From NCBI GenBank assembly GCA_004293445.1, contig RDYP01000004.1, positions 62,001 to 126,000 of the forward strand: a stretch of DNA of 64,000 bases, given 5' to 3'. The position numbers and the translations under genes are program-made. Under the pieces are notes generated by a model that was given only the letters and a program-made list of their open reading frames with translations, was not told the DNA's origin and ran no database searches. The stretch is from Verrucomicrobiota bacterium (GTDB taxonomy: Bacteria > Verrucomicrobiota > Verrucomicrobiia > Verrucomicrobiales > Akkermansiaceae). This document shows positions 7,838 to 16,741 of this stretch, in pieces; position 1 is the stretch's first letter; each line of letters opens with the position of its first letter.

Positions 7838-8493
7838 AGCGGCGGGAAACCTTCCGCGGCAAGAGCTGCCGCACACAACTTGCCCTAGCAACTAAGCGAA
7901 ACCCATTCGCCCGGCCATCCGAAAAGATCGCACCACGCAGCGGACAAAACCTGCAAAAAACCGTCGCCCGAAAACGACGCAACGCGCCGGAGCCTCCAGC
8001 CCCGGCGCGTTGAGACACTACAACTACTGAACACATCGAAAACATCGGGTCCGACGCCCGCTCCAGCCCCCCGGCTGGATGACGTCATCCCCTTGCATGC
8101 GGCCCTGTGACAGACGATGCCCGCTGTCCTCAACCGGAACGACGGTCCCCCGACCTCGCTCCGTTGTGCGTGAGACCACCATGGCAACCGTTCCCCCCGT
8201 CCAGCGGGCCGAAGATCGGAAATGGATCGGCACCGGGGAGCTTTCGCCACCACGCGGTGCCACGAGCCGCACACCCTCCCCATCCCCGATCGTCCCGCGA
8301 ACACCCCCCGGAACCCGCTTGCCGGTCGGAGAGATTGGGAAGTGGTGGAAGCTCGTCATCACTACCCCAATCGCAGACGACCTGAGCTGATTTCCAAATT
8401 TTGCTGAAAATTTTCAAATCGGAATCATCCACAGATGCCGATCCTCCGGATTTCAGTGATACATGAGGCCCGCCATTGCGAATCAGAGGGCAC
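7838..8493. other. Gene-free stretch with many inverted repeats
   Basis: No reading frame here looks protein-coding: frames on both strands have skewed, low-complexity composition and no recognisable domains. Several clean inverted repeats are visible, among them 7981-7990/8002-8011 (10 bp, loop 11), 8063-8068/8073-8078, the 14 bp palindrome 8077-8090, 8229-8235/8255-8261 and 8333-8339/8366-8372. An AT-rich run lies at 8394-8420. The pattern suits a structured RNA read on the minus strand and ending at the 7981-8011 hairpin, but this is inference. Confidence 0.5.
7981..8011 (-). terminator. Strong hairpin, possible terminator
   Basis: A perfect 10 bp inverted repeat (AACGCGCCGG and its complement) encloses an 11 nt loop. 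On the minus strand it is followed within about 5 nt by CGTTTTC, a short T-run, so it could end a transcript coming from the structured region or from the Hsp20-like gene about 480 nt upstream. On the plus strand no T-run follows. Confidence 0.45.
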
Positions 8494-9462
8494 CTATTTG
8501 GCCTTCGGCAGCGTTACGATCACAAGCCCCTCTTTCCGCTCAATCTTCAGCTGGGCGGCATCGACCGGCCCGGGGAGATCGATGATCTGAACAAACTCCG
8601 ACTTTCTCCGCCAGACCTGCCCCTCGCCGTTTCGCTCGCTGCTATCCTCGGAGGCGGCCACGATTCTCAACCGCCCATTCTCCACCATCACCTTGGCATT
8701 TTCTGCATTCCGCTCCGGCAAATAAGCGCGGACCACGTAGCTCCCGGCCTCCTCTTTCAAATCGACCGCCGCCCCGAAACGAGCCCGATCGAAGAATTCA
8801 CTCGGTCCCGGGAGATCATCCCATTCTTCAAAAGCCTGCTCGCACATCCGATCCATCTCCCGCCGCATCTGCTCCATCCGACCGAGAACCAAGCGATCCC
8901 ATGGCTCCCCCACCCGTCCACCCGACGATGGCGGGGCGCTTGCCTCCTTCGGTGACGACTCCACCACCCCCGCCGCCTTGGGCAAGTCGACCACGATCAC
9001 ATGCGTCTCCGCCCGCCGCCGAACCAAGGGCTTCGCATCGGGCGCGATGCCTTCCAGCACGATCTTCTGCTCATAACTCGCAAGCTTTCCCTCAGCGGGC
9101 GCGGTGATCCGTAAGGTCTTTCCTTCCTCGAAGACGACCTCCACCTTCCCGACATCGCGCCCCGGCATGTGCGCCCTGAGCGTGTAGCCATCATGGCGCT
9201 CTCTCAAATCCACGGACGCGATCGCCAGCGAATCCACCGCAGCCGCCTTGCCCGCGACCGACTCGCGAAGCTCGTGCCACTGCTCATGGAAACGGCGGGT
9301 CATCCGGTCATGCAAATCCCGCGATTTCTCGGCAATGCGCAGCCGTCGATCCTCCGTTTCATCCGCGACCGCGACTTGGAGAACTCCGACCAGCAGGAGC
9401 CAAACCGCCACGACGACGTGACTCATCCGAACGACATTCATGACGATGATGGACGTTTTCAT
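8494..9462 (-). CDS. Exported protein with two alpha-crystallin (Hsp20) domains
   Basis: The 322-residue protein has an N-terminal hydrophobic signal (WLLLVGVLQVAVA, cleavage likely near residue 33), then a charged helix, then two Hsp20-like domains at about 82-162 and 229-320. Each begins with a DLRE/DLKE strand followed by YTLRAHMPG or YVVRAYLPE and ends with a VDLPK or VTLPK strand. A linker rich in Met and Arg (RMEQMRREMDRMCEQAFEEW) separates them. Hsp20 proteins hold unfolded clients without ATP. Ordinary members are cytoplasmic, have one such domain and no signal peptide, so a periplasmic holdase is the inferred role. No chaperone partner is adjacent. Confidence 0.82.
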   Translation of the reverse strand: MKTSIIVMNVVRMSHVVVAVWLLLVGVLQVAVADETEDRRLRIAEKSRDLHDRMTRRFHEQWHELRESVAGKAAAVDSLAIASVDLRERHDGYTLRAHMPGRDVGKVEVVFEEGKTLRITAPAEGKLASYEQKIVLEGIAPDAKPLVRRRAETHVIVVDLPKAAGVVESSPKEASAPPSSGGRVGEPWDRLVLGRMEQMRREMDRMCEQAFEEWDDLPGPSEFFDRARFGAAVDLKEEAGSYVVRAYLPERNAENAKVMVENGRLRIVAASEDSSERNGEGQVWRRKSEFVQIIDLPGPVDAAQLKIERKEGLVIVTLPKAK

Positions 9463-9786
9463 AAGATTTTGAGCTCTTCGTGAAATCCGGAATCATGCGC
9501 GAAAAGTTCATCGAAATACATCTCCGAACCTCGCCTTTCAGAGCATTACCCTGGCACGAAAACAAGGTCGGGAAATTCGCAACATCACGCATCGTCCTTA
9601 CGAAAATCGACGATCCGAGAACGCCAGATTGCGGAGCTCCACCCATCGAGCCCGCGCTGAACAAGCCTTCTTTCCATGACCTTCCGGAACAAAACCGCAA
9701 CTCCATACCCACGTGATCGCGTGAACCGAACCCGTTGACCCCACGACTCCAAACCTTAACTTCGATCAGCCTCGCCGCCCCCCCTT
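9463..9786. other. Divergent intergenic region
   Basis: The 324 bp between the Hsp20-like gene and the polysaccharide operon hold no convincing gene. A small plus-strand frame at 9480-9716 has no recognisable features. A TTGACC at 9735-9740 followed by TTAACT at 9756-9761 could be promoter elements for the glycosyltransferase operon, but the 15 nt spacing is short, so this is only a suggestion. Confidence 0.4.
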
Positions 9787-10989
9787 TTGAAGATCCTGAT
9801 CCACGACTACGCCGGCCATGCTTTCCCCACCTCGCTCAGCCGCGCGCTGGCGGCGCGGGGGCACGACGTCGTCCACGCCTACGCCAGTTGCTTGCAAACG
9901 CCGCGCGGCGACCTCCAGCACCGCCCGGGCGATGCGGAAAACTTGGAATTCCATGAATTCCCGATGGATCCGAATTACCCGCGCTTCAAATACGCCTTTC
10001 GCCGCCGCCGCGGCATGGAAATTCGCTATGGCTCCGTGGCGGCCGACTTCATCCGCCAGTGGAGGCCCGATGCAGTCCTCTCCGGCAACACCCCCACCGA
10101 ACCGCAAGAGGCGATCAGTCGCGCAACGACCGAAAGCGGTGGCCGCTTCTACTTCTGGGTCCAGGACTTCTACAGTCTCGCTGTCGACAAACTGCTTCGG
10201 AAAAAGCTCCCGATCGCCGGAGGCTTCATCGGCGCCTGGTATCGCCTGCTGGACTCCCGTCAATTTCAGAGAAGCAGCGGCATCATCGCCATCAGCGAGG
10301 ACTTTACCGACACCCTGAGCCACGAGTTCGGCGTGGACGCGACACGGGTCTCCGTCATCCCCAACTGGGCGGTGATCGAAAAACTTCCCACCCTGCCGAA
10401 AGACAACGAATGGGCGCGGCAACACGCGCTGCACGACAAATTCGTCTTCCTGTACTCCGGCACCCTCGGCATGAAGCACAACCCGGCCTTGCTGCTGGAG
10501 CTCGCCAAGCACTTCCGCGACCACTCCTCCATCGAGGTGGTCGTCGTTTCCGAAGGCATCGGTGCCGACTGGCTGCGCCGCGAAGCCGCCACCGCAGGAC
10601 TGCGGCAACTGCGAGTCCTCCCCTACCAAGCCTTCAGCCAATTTCCAGCCGTGCTCGCATCCGGCGACGTCCTGATCGGCATTCTGGAAGAGGATGCCGC
10701 CACCTTCTCAGTGCCCTCGAAGACCCTCAGTTATCTCTGCGCCGCCCGCCCCTTGCTGCTCGCCGTGCCCGAGCAAAACCTCGCCGCCCGCATCACCCGC
10801 TCGCAAGCTGCGGGCATCACCGTGAGCCCGAATGATCTGCCGTCCTTTCTAGCAGCTGCCGAGCGACTTCACGCGTCCCCGGCGGAATGCTCCGCACACG
10901 CCGCCAGGGCTCGGGCCTATGCGGAGGCACACTTCCCCATCGAGCACATCGCCGCGGCTTTCGAGAACATACTCGTCGGCCAGCACTGA
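9787..10989 (+). CDS. Glycosyltransferase family 4-like (WcaI-like)
   Basis: The 400-residue cytoplasmic GT-B enzyme starts with MKILIHDYAGHAFPTSLSRALAARG, the N-terminal Rossmann strand and loop of GT4 enzymes. A mid-protein VSVIPNWAVIEK linker is followed by the C-terminal domain with FVFLYSGTLGMKHNP and the donor-site region FSVPSKTLSYLCAARPLL. The start codon is TTG, as no ATG precedes the conserved strand. It is the first of four genes that look like a surface-polysaccharide operon. The donor sugar and acceptor cannot be deduced. Confidence 0.88.
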   Translation: MKILIHDYAGHAFPTSLSRALAARGHDVVHAYASCLQTPRGDLQHRPGDAENLEFHEFPMDPNYPRFKYAFRRRRGMEIRYGSVAADFIRQWRPDAVLSGNTPTEPQEAISRATTESGGRFYFWVQDFYSLAVDKLLRKKLPIAGGFIGAWYRLLDSRQFQRSSGIIAISEDFTDTLSHEFGVDATRVSVIPNWAVIEKLPTLPKDNEWARQHALHDKFVFLYSGTLGMKHNPALLLELAKHFRDHSSIEVVVVSEGIGADWLRREAATAGLRQLRVLPYQAFSQFPAVLASGDVLIGILEEDAATFSVPSKTLSYLCAARPLLLAVPEQNLAARITRSQAAGITVSPNDLPSFLAAAERLHASPAECSAHAARARAYAEAHFPIEHIAAAFENILVGQH

Positions 10990-11015
10990 TCGACAGCCTC
11001 CCGCACCCGCTCGCC

Positions 11016-12194
11016 ATGCGCTGCCTCTGGATCACCCGCCAAGACCCTCGCCCCGCGGACAGCGGCGAGCTGATCTACTCACTCGGCCTGATCCGATCTC
11101 TCGCCGCACAGCCGGGCATCGAGCTCACCGTGCTCGCCCACCACGCGACAAAATCCTGCGAAGACGAATCCGCGGTGACCTGGCAGTTCCACGGTCACAT
11201 CCCCGAGGGCAGACTGCGAAGTCTCACGTCACCCCTGCCGGCCGATGCCTTCCGACTCGGCAATCGCCATCAACGAGAAGCCCTCGGCCGGCTGCTGACT
11301 CGCAGCTGGGACTGGATCATCATCGACCAAGCCGCCTGCGCCTGGGCCCTGCCTTTCATCCCGCCAAAGACGCTCCTCGCCTACATTGCCCACAACCACG
11401 AAGCCACGCTGCGCCACGAAGTGGCCCGGAACGAGCGCGGCCCGATGCCCCTGAAGCTCGCGCTCCGCTGGGACGCCCGGAAATACAGCAGACTGGAGCG
11501 GCGCCTCTGCAAGCGGGCTGATCTCGTCACCGCAATCACTCCGCACGATGCCGACACTTTTCGCAGCGAGCTCGCCGACCAACCTGTCCTGACACTCCTC
11601 CCGGGCTTCGAGGGGCGCATCCCGGCAAAAGCCCCACGCCAATTCACCGTGGACAGCCCCCGCGTCGTCGTCCTCGCCGGCGCCTTCGAGTGGCTTGCCA
11701 AACGGCGGAATCTCGAACGTTTCCTCCACGCGGCCCGCCGCCCGTTCCAAGAGGGCGGCATCCGCTTTCAAGTGATCGGCAAGGCCGACCCCGAGTGGTT
11801 CCAATCGCTGGCTCGGCAACACCCATGGGCCGATTTCAAATCAAACGTTCCCGCGATCGACCCCTATCTCGGCCAAGCCCGCATCGGCCTGATCCCCGAA
11901 GCCCTCGGCGGCGGCTTCAAACTCAAGGCCCTCGATTATATCTTCCGAGGTCTGCCCGTCGCTTCGATTGATAAGGCTCTGAGCGGCCTTCCCATCGATC
12001 CTTTCTCGGAAGCAATCACCGCCTCCGACCCCGAGTCACTCGCTTCCAAGGTGGTGTCGCGGATCGATGACCTGCGATTCCTCAACCACGCGGCGCACAG
12101 CGCCCTCGCCGCCTGCCGCCAGGCATTCCACTGGAAAGACCGCGGACCGGCACTCGCTGCCGCCTTGAAAAACCCCCACCCTCACCGCTCATGA
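11016..12194 (+). CDS. Glycosyltransferase, GT4-like
   Basis: The protein of 392 residues starts at MRCLWITRQDPRPADSGELI, with the acceptor-side loop PADSGE typical of GT4 members. The C-terminal half holds RVVVLAGAFEWLAKRRNLE and the donor region GGGFKLKALDYIFRGLPVA, in which GFKLK replaces the usual G-x-x-x-K/E-x-x-E. It begins 26 nt after the first glycosyltransferase and overlaps the next gene by 4 nt (ATGA). It probably adds a sugar to a lipid-linked or capsular glycan; specificity unknown. Confidence 0.85.
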   Translation: MRCLWITRQDPRPADSGELIYSLGLIRSLAAQPGIELTVLAHHATKSCEDESAVTWQFHGHIPEGRLRSLTSPLPADAFRLGNRHQREALGRLLTRSWDWIIIDQAACAWALPFIPPKTLLAYIAHNHEATLRHEVARNERGPMPLKLALRWDARKYSRLERRLCKRADLVTAITPHDADTFRSELADQPVLTLLPGFEGRIPAKAPRQFTVDSPRVVVLAGAFEWLAKRRNLERFLHAARRPFQEGGIRFQVIGKADPEWFQSLARQHPWADFKSNVPAIDPYLGQARIGLIPEALGGGFKLKALDYIFRGLPVASIDKALSGLPIDPFSEAITASDPESLASKVVSRIDDLRFLNHAAHSALAACRQAFHWKDRGPALAAALKNPHPHRS

Positions 12195-13561
12195 CCGCGC
12201 GGCTCGATCGCTTCCCGCTCGACGCCGGGTCCGTCGCACCATGGATCGAACGCCTCCTCTGGGTCTTCATGCTCTCCTTCGCGTTCGATTACCGCGCGTC
12301 CGAAGCCCGTGAAGCCGGTGCTGGCGCAGGGATCGACCAGTTGCTCTTCCTCTCCCTGTCCGCCCTTTCCACCGGCGGCATTCTCTTTCTGGGCTGGCGT
12401 TACCTACTGGTCCGCCCCGGAGCGTGGCTCATCATCGGCTGGTCCACGTTCCTCGCCTTCATGGCCGCAAATGCAGCGCTGCAAAATGTCCCCGCGGCGC
12501 GCTCCCTGCGCATCATACTGCCCCTCGTCCTCTGCCTCGCCGGCATCGTCAACACCCACGTCGCCGCCTGCACGGGACTACGCCCGGCAAAAATCATCGC
12601 CCCAGTCCTCACCGCGGCATGCGTCAATGTCACTTGGCGCATCTTTCACGGCTTCGTGTTCAAAGACGTGACGCTCGAAACCGCCCGCGTCGAAGTCCAA
12701 AGTTCCGCCAACAACTGGATCGCAGCCTGGGTCGGCGCCTCCCTGCTGCTGCGCCGCCGCTTTCACAGCAGCCTCGCCATCGCCGCCACGGTGCTCTTCA
12801 TCGGCATCTTTGTCACCATCACCCGCTCGCTTCTTTTCCCTCTCACCGCATCCGCCGTGGCCGCAGGACTCTGCTTCTTCCTCGGCGCGCGCTGGGGCTT
12901 ATTCCGGATCTCCGATGCGTTTCGAAAACCCGGCCCGATCGCCACCTTGGTCGTGATCGCCGCCCTCGGTATCGGCATCACCACCCTCGCCGAACCCATG
13001 TTGCTGGAACGCTGGACCGAACGGCTCTTCCACCACGCGGCGGACCGCAATACCAAGCACGATATCTCCCTGCTGACGCGGATCGCCGAAGCCGACGCGA
13101 TTTTCGAAATCCTTCAACGGGAGCCCGTCCGCTTCCTCCACGGCATGGGCATCGGTGCCAGCTTCTATTGGCACCCCTCCTACATGCCGGAAATCCTGCT
13201 CGTCTTCCCTCCCAATGAAGGTGTCGGCGAAGAACTTTGGTTCGCAGGCCACTCGACCTGGACCTACGCCCTCTTCTCCGGCGGAATCATCGCACTCGTC
13301 GCCTACCTCGCCCTGCTGACAGGCACCATGGCGAACGCCCTCCTCTCCGCCCGGGCAAACGCCTCCGCCCCCGGCCCCGATCAGTGGCTGGCCTTCCTGC
13401 CCTTCATCGCCGCCTGCTGCCTCCTCAGCGAAACACTGACCTCCAATCCTTTCGACGAAAGACTCGCATCGATGATCTTCGGCGTGATGGCAGGACTCCC
13501 CCAAGCCTTCATCGTCCGGGCATCCTGGATCCACGCCAGCACAAGCACCCCGACGGCATGA
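12191..13561 (+). CDS. O-antigen polymerase/ligase-like membrane protein
   Basis: The 456-residue protein has ten or more membrane segments and one large periplasmic loop (about 260-360) containing RNTKHDISLLTRIAEADAIF and HGMGIGASFYWHP, followed by GHSTWTYALFSGG. This topology fits Wzy polymerases or WaaL ligases of the O-antigen ligase superfamily; the two cannot be told apart here. It is linked to both neighbours by ATGA overlaps, so it is translated with the glycosyltransferases and presumably polymerises or transfers their product. Confidence 0.8.
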   Translation: MTARLDRFPLDAGSVAPWIERLLWVFMLSFAFDYRASEAREAGAGAGIDQLLFLSLSALSTGGILFLGWRYLLVRPGAWLIIGWSTFLAFMAANAALQNVPAARSLRIILPLVLCLAGIVNTHVAACTGLRPAKIIAPVLTAACVNVTWRIFHGFVFKDVTLETARVEVQSSANNWIAAWVGASLLLRRRFHSSLAIAATVLFIGIFVTITRSLLFPLTASAVAAGLCFFLGARWGLFRISDAFRKPGPIATLVVIAALGIGITTLAEPMLLERWTERLFHHAADRNTKHDISLLTRIAEADAIFEILQREPVRFLHGMGIGASFYWHPSYMPEILLVFPPNEGVGEELWFAGHSTWTYALFSGGIIALVAYLALLTGTMANALLSARANASAPGPDQWLAFLPFIAACCLLSETLTSNPFDERLASMIFGVMAGLPQAFIVRASWIHASTSTPTA

Positions 13562-14811
13562 CCCGCGACCTTTCCGGAAAAACCATCGCACTGGCCGACC
13601 CCCTCTGGGTCGGACATCATCCGATGTATTTTTCTGAATTCGTCGCCGCCTTCCTGCGACTCGGAGCCTTCGTCATCGGCCTCTGCCCGGACCCCTCCGA
13701 AGCCATGCGGACAAGCCTCGAAAAAAACCCGTTCCCCGACATTCACAAACGATGCTCGATGCACCACCTCCCGACCGGCACGCGCAGTTGGTTCGGTGGC
13801 CGCTTCGAAGGCGACCCCCTCAGAACGTTCCAACGCTGGCAACGGGTCGCCAGCGCGCTTCGCCAAGCCGAACAAAAAAGCGGGCACCGCGCGGATCTGG
13901 TCTTCTTTCCCTATCTCGACAGTTACCTTCGCTTCCTTCCCTTCCCCAGCGTCCCTCGAATCACCCTCAACCGGCCCTGGAGCGGACTCTATCTGCGAAA
14001 CCACCACCACGGTTCCCCGGCATCGACCAAGTCCTACCTGCGCCGATTGGCCAAGGGCGACGCTCTGATCCGCAGCCGACTTTGCCGCGGGATCGGCGTG
14101 CTCGACGAACGCTTCATCGGTCCGATGGAACAGTACACCGGTCGCGCGGTGCGGGGCTTCCCCGACATCACCGATGCCGCCCTTCCCGACCGCGCCTCCC
14201 CCCTCGCCGAAGCGATTCGCGATAAAGCCGCCGGCCGTAAGATCATCGGCCTCATCGGACTCGAACGACGAAAGGGCCTCCTGAACTTGTTCCGGGTCGC
14301 GAAACTCGCCCGCGAAGCGCAACTCCCTTGGTATTTCGCCTGCGCCGGTCGCTTCGATCCCGCCGAATACAGCACGAAGGAACGAGCGGAACTCGACCGG
14401 ATCGCACGCCATGCCGCGAGCGGGGAAATCGACAACGTTCACTTCGACCCGAGCGCTGGCCGCATTCCAGCCGAGGTGGACTTCAATTCGGTCTTCCGCA
14501 CCTTCGACGTGGCCTGGGCCGCCTACGAGGGCTTCGAAGGCAGCAGCGGTACCCTCGGCAAGGCCGCCGCCTTCGATATCCCCTGCCTCGCCAGCCGCGG
14601 CGAATGCATCGGCCAGCGAATCGAGAGCTACCGCACGGGATTGACGATTCCCCAGGGCAACAGCAGCGAAGCCCTTGAAGCGATCCAACGCATCCTCGCC
14701 CATCGCGATTGGAACGATCGACCCCTGATCGGCGACTACGAACGCTTCCGCAGAGACCACGGCCAAGCGCGACTCGACGCGGTGCTTCTCGAGCTCCTCG
14801 GCAGGGTTTGA
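13558..14811 (+). CDS. Glycosyltransferase-like protein of the polysaccharide operon
   Basis: The 417-residue protein begins at MTRDLSGKTIALADPLWVGHHPMYF, where HHPMY recalls N-terminal acceptor loops of GT-B enzymes. The C-terminal half has KIIGLIGLERRKGLLNLFRV and a donor-like region YEGFEGSSGTLGKAAAFDIP, both consistent with glycosyltransferase family 1/4 folds. An in-frame extension to 13237 would overlap the polymerase gene and is rejected. It closes the operon. Family assignment is weaker than for the other two transferases. Confidence 0.75.
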   Translation: MTRDLSGKTIALADPLWVGHHPMYFSEFVAAFLRLGAFVIGLCPDPSEAMRTSLEKNPFPDIHKRCSMHHLPTGTRSWFGGRFEGDPLRTFQRWQRVASALRQAEQKSGHRADLVFFPYLDSYLRFLPFPSVPRITLNRPWSGLYLRNHHHGSPASTKSYLRRLAKGDALIRSRLCRGIGVLDERFIGPMEQYTGRAVRGFPDITDAALPDRASPLAEAIRDKAAGRKIIGLIGLERRKGLLNLFRVAKLAREAQLPWYFACAGRFDPAEYSTKERAELDRIARHAASGEIDNVHFDPSAGRIPAEVDFNSVFRTFDVAWAAYEGFEGSSGTLGKAAAFDIPCLASRGECIGQRIESYRTGLTIPQGNSSEALEAIQRILAHRDWNDRPLIGDYERFRRDHGQARLDAVLLELLGRV

Positions 14812-14837
14812 CGCGACCCATCGGATCGTCCCCCAAA

Positions 14838-14872
14838 GAAAAATGCCGTGCCGCAGGAGGGCGGCACGGCAT
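14838..14872 (-). terminator. Rho-independent terminator of ilvD
   Basis: A perfect 12 bp stem (14843-14854 and 14861-14872) with a 6 nt loop lies between the convergent polysaccharide operon and ilvD. On the minus strand the stem is followed by TTTTCTTT, an excellent terminator tail for ilvD, 28 nt past its stop. The stem could also stop plus-strand transcripts from the polysaccharide operon, though no T-run follows on that side. Confidence 0.85.
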
Positions 14873-14899
14873 GAACCAGGTTGTCCCGTTTTCCGAAAC

Positions 14900-16600
14900 T
14901 CAGAGGTTCTTGTCCGTCACCGCGCCCTCGCTGGCACTGGTCGTGAGCTTGGCATACTTCGCCAACACACCGCGGGTGTAACGCGGTGCCGGTTTCACCC
15001 AGTTCTCACGACGCGCCTCCAAGGCGCTGTCATCCAGATCGACCGAAATGGTGTTGTTCTCCGCATCGATCGTAATGATGTCACCCTCGACCAACAGCCC
15101 GATCGGCCCGCCGTCGTGCGCCTCGGGCGTGATGTGCCCAACCACGAAACCATGGCTGCCACCGGAGAAACGACCGTCGGTGATCAGTGCGACCGTTTTG
15201 CCAAGCCCGCGCCCCATGATCGCGCTCGTCGGCCCCAGCATTTCCCGCATCCCCGGACCACCCTTCGGCCCCTCGCGACGAATGACGATGACATCGCCGT
15301 CGACGATCTTGCCCGCGAGGATCGCTTGCATCGCCTCGTCCTCGGAATCGAAGACGCGGGCCTTGCCGGTGAAACGCTCACCTTCCTTGCCAGTGATCTT
15401 GGCCACCGCCCCGCCGGGAGCGAGGTTTCCGTAAAGAATCCGCAAATGGCTGTCCTTCTTGATCGGATTGTCGAGCGGTCGGATGATCTGCTGGCCCTCC
15501 GGGTAGCGAAGAGGCGAATTCGCCAGGTTCTCCGCCAAGGTCTTACCGGTCACGGTGAGGCAGTCGCCATGCAAGAGCCCGGCTTCCAGAAGAATCCGCA
15601 AGAGCGGCACCGTGCCGCCAATTTGAACGAGAGCCGCCATCGAGTATTTCCCCGACGGTTTCAAATCCGCCAACAAAGGAACCCGCTTCCCGATTTCGGT
15701 GAAATCATCGATCGACAGCTCCACCTCCGCCGCATGGGCCATCGCCAAAAGATGCAGCACCGCATTGGTCGATCCACCCAGCGCGATCACCACCGTGATG
15801 GCGTTCTCAAAGGCCTTGCGGGTCATGATGTCCCGGGGCCGGATTCCCTTCTGCATCATGTTCAGCACCGCCGCCCCGGCATCAAAGCAATCCCGCATCT
15901 TGTCGTCCGACACCGCGGCCTGAGCCGAGGAGTTCGGCAAGGACATGCCCAGCGCCTCGATCGCCGACGCCATGGTGTTCGCTGTGTACATCCCACCGCA
16001 GGATCCCTCGCCCGGAATCGCGCAGGACTCCACCGTCTCGAGTTCCGCATCCGAATACTCACCCGCGGCATGCTTCCCGACCGCCTCGAACACCGAGACG
16101 ATGTCCAGATCCTTCAGCTCGCCCTTGATCGTCGCGCAGCCGGGTAAAATCGTGCCGCCGTAAACGAACACCGACGGCCGATTCATTCGCGCCATTGCCA
16201 TCACGCAGGCGGGCATATTCTTGTCGCAACCGCCGATCGCGACAAAGCCATCCATGCCCTCGCAACCGACCACCGTCTCGATCGAATCCGCGATCACTTC
16301 CCGGGATACGAGGGAATACTTCATGCCCTCCGTTCCCATCGAGATCCCGTCGGAAATCGTGATCGTATTGAAAATCACCGCTTTTCCCCCGGCGGCGTCC
16401 GCTCCCTTGGCCGCCTCGCGAGCCAGACGATCGATGTGAATGTTGCAAGGCGTGACCTGCGACCACGTCGAAGCGATCCCGATGTTCGGCTTCGAAAAAT
16501 CCTCCTTTTTGTAGCCGACCGCATACAGCATCGCGCGCGACGGAGCGCGGTCGGGACCATCGAGCATCACAGAGGAAAATGGGCGGGTGGAATCGGACAT
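14900..16600 (-). CDS. ilvD: Dihydroxy-acid dehydratase
   Basis: The 566-residue enzyme dehydrates 2,3-dihydroxy-isovalerate and -methylvalerate in valine, isoleucine and leucine synthesis. It has the conserved [17 protein letters not shown] motif with two cluster cysteines, [12 protein letters not shown], and the C-terminal [13 protein letters not shown] region. Length is normal. The start at [13 protein letters not shown] is chosen because it is 15-20 residues before the conserved [16 protein letters not shown]; an ATG 22 codons upstream is rejected. The gene is monocistronic with a strong terminator. Confidence 0.96.
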   Translation of the reverse strand: MSDSTRPFSSVMLDGPDRAPSRAMLYAVGYKKEDFSKPNIGIASTWSQVTPCNIHIDRLAREAAKGADAAGGKAVIFNTITISDGISMGTEGMKYSLVSREVIADSIETVVGCEGMDGFVAIGGCDKNMPACVMAMARMNRPSVFVYGGTILPGCATIKGELKDLDIVSVFEAVGKHAAGEYSDAELETVESCAIPGEGSCGGMYTANTMASAIEALGMSLPNSSAQAAVSDDKMRDCFDAGAAVLNMMQKGIRPRDIMTRKAFENAITVVIALGGSTNAVLHLLAMAHAAEVELSIDDFTEIGKRVPLLADLKPSGKYSMAALVQIGGTVPLLRILLEAGLLHGDCLTVTGKTLAENLANSPLRYPEGQQIIRPLDNPIKKDSHLRILYGNLAPGGAVAKITGKEGERFTGKARVFDSEDEAMQAILAGKIVDGDVIVIRREGPKGGPGMREMLGPTSAIMGRGLGKTVALITDGRFSGGSHGFVVGHITPEAHDGGPIGLLVEGDIITIDAENNTISVDLDDSALEARRENWVKPAPRYTRGVLAKYAKLTTSASEGAVTDKNL

Positions 16601-16741
16601 GGCGCGGAGGCTAGGGAGCGATTTCCGGCCCGCCAAGAGCGGAATGGCAGCGCGCGACGCCAACAATTCAGCCCCCGTTGACGCGAAAGTGGCGCACCCG
16701 CTCTTGCATGCCCGCCCCCGCGCCCCTATGTCCGCGGCGTC

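Noticed and set aside
8024-8390. Possible small genes in the structured gap
   Set aside because: Frames on both strands are low complexity and compete; the hairpins explain the region better.
7981-8420. RNase P RNA, tmRNA or SRP RNA
   Set aside because: The GAGGAAAGTCC core of RNase P, the tRNA-like ends of tmRNA and the GGAAGGAAGCAGCC loop of SRP RNA are not found on either strand.
9480-9716. Possible 78-codon gene in the gap before the polysaccharide operon
   Set aside because: No domain, no start context, and it overlaps the likely promoter of the Hsp20-like gene.
13381-14766. Minus-strand frame opposite the last polysaccharide gene
   Set aside because: Antisense shadow, no conserved motif.
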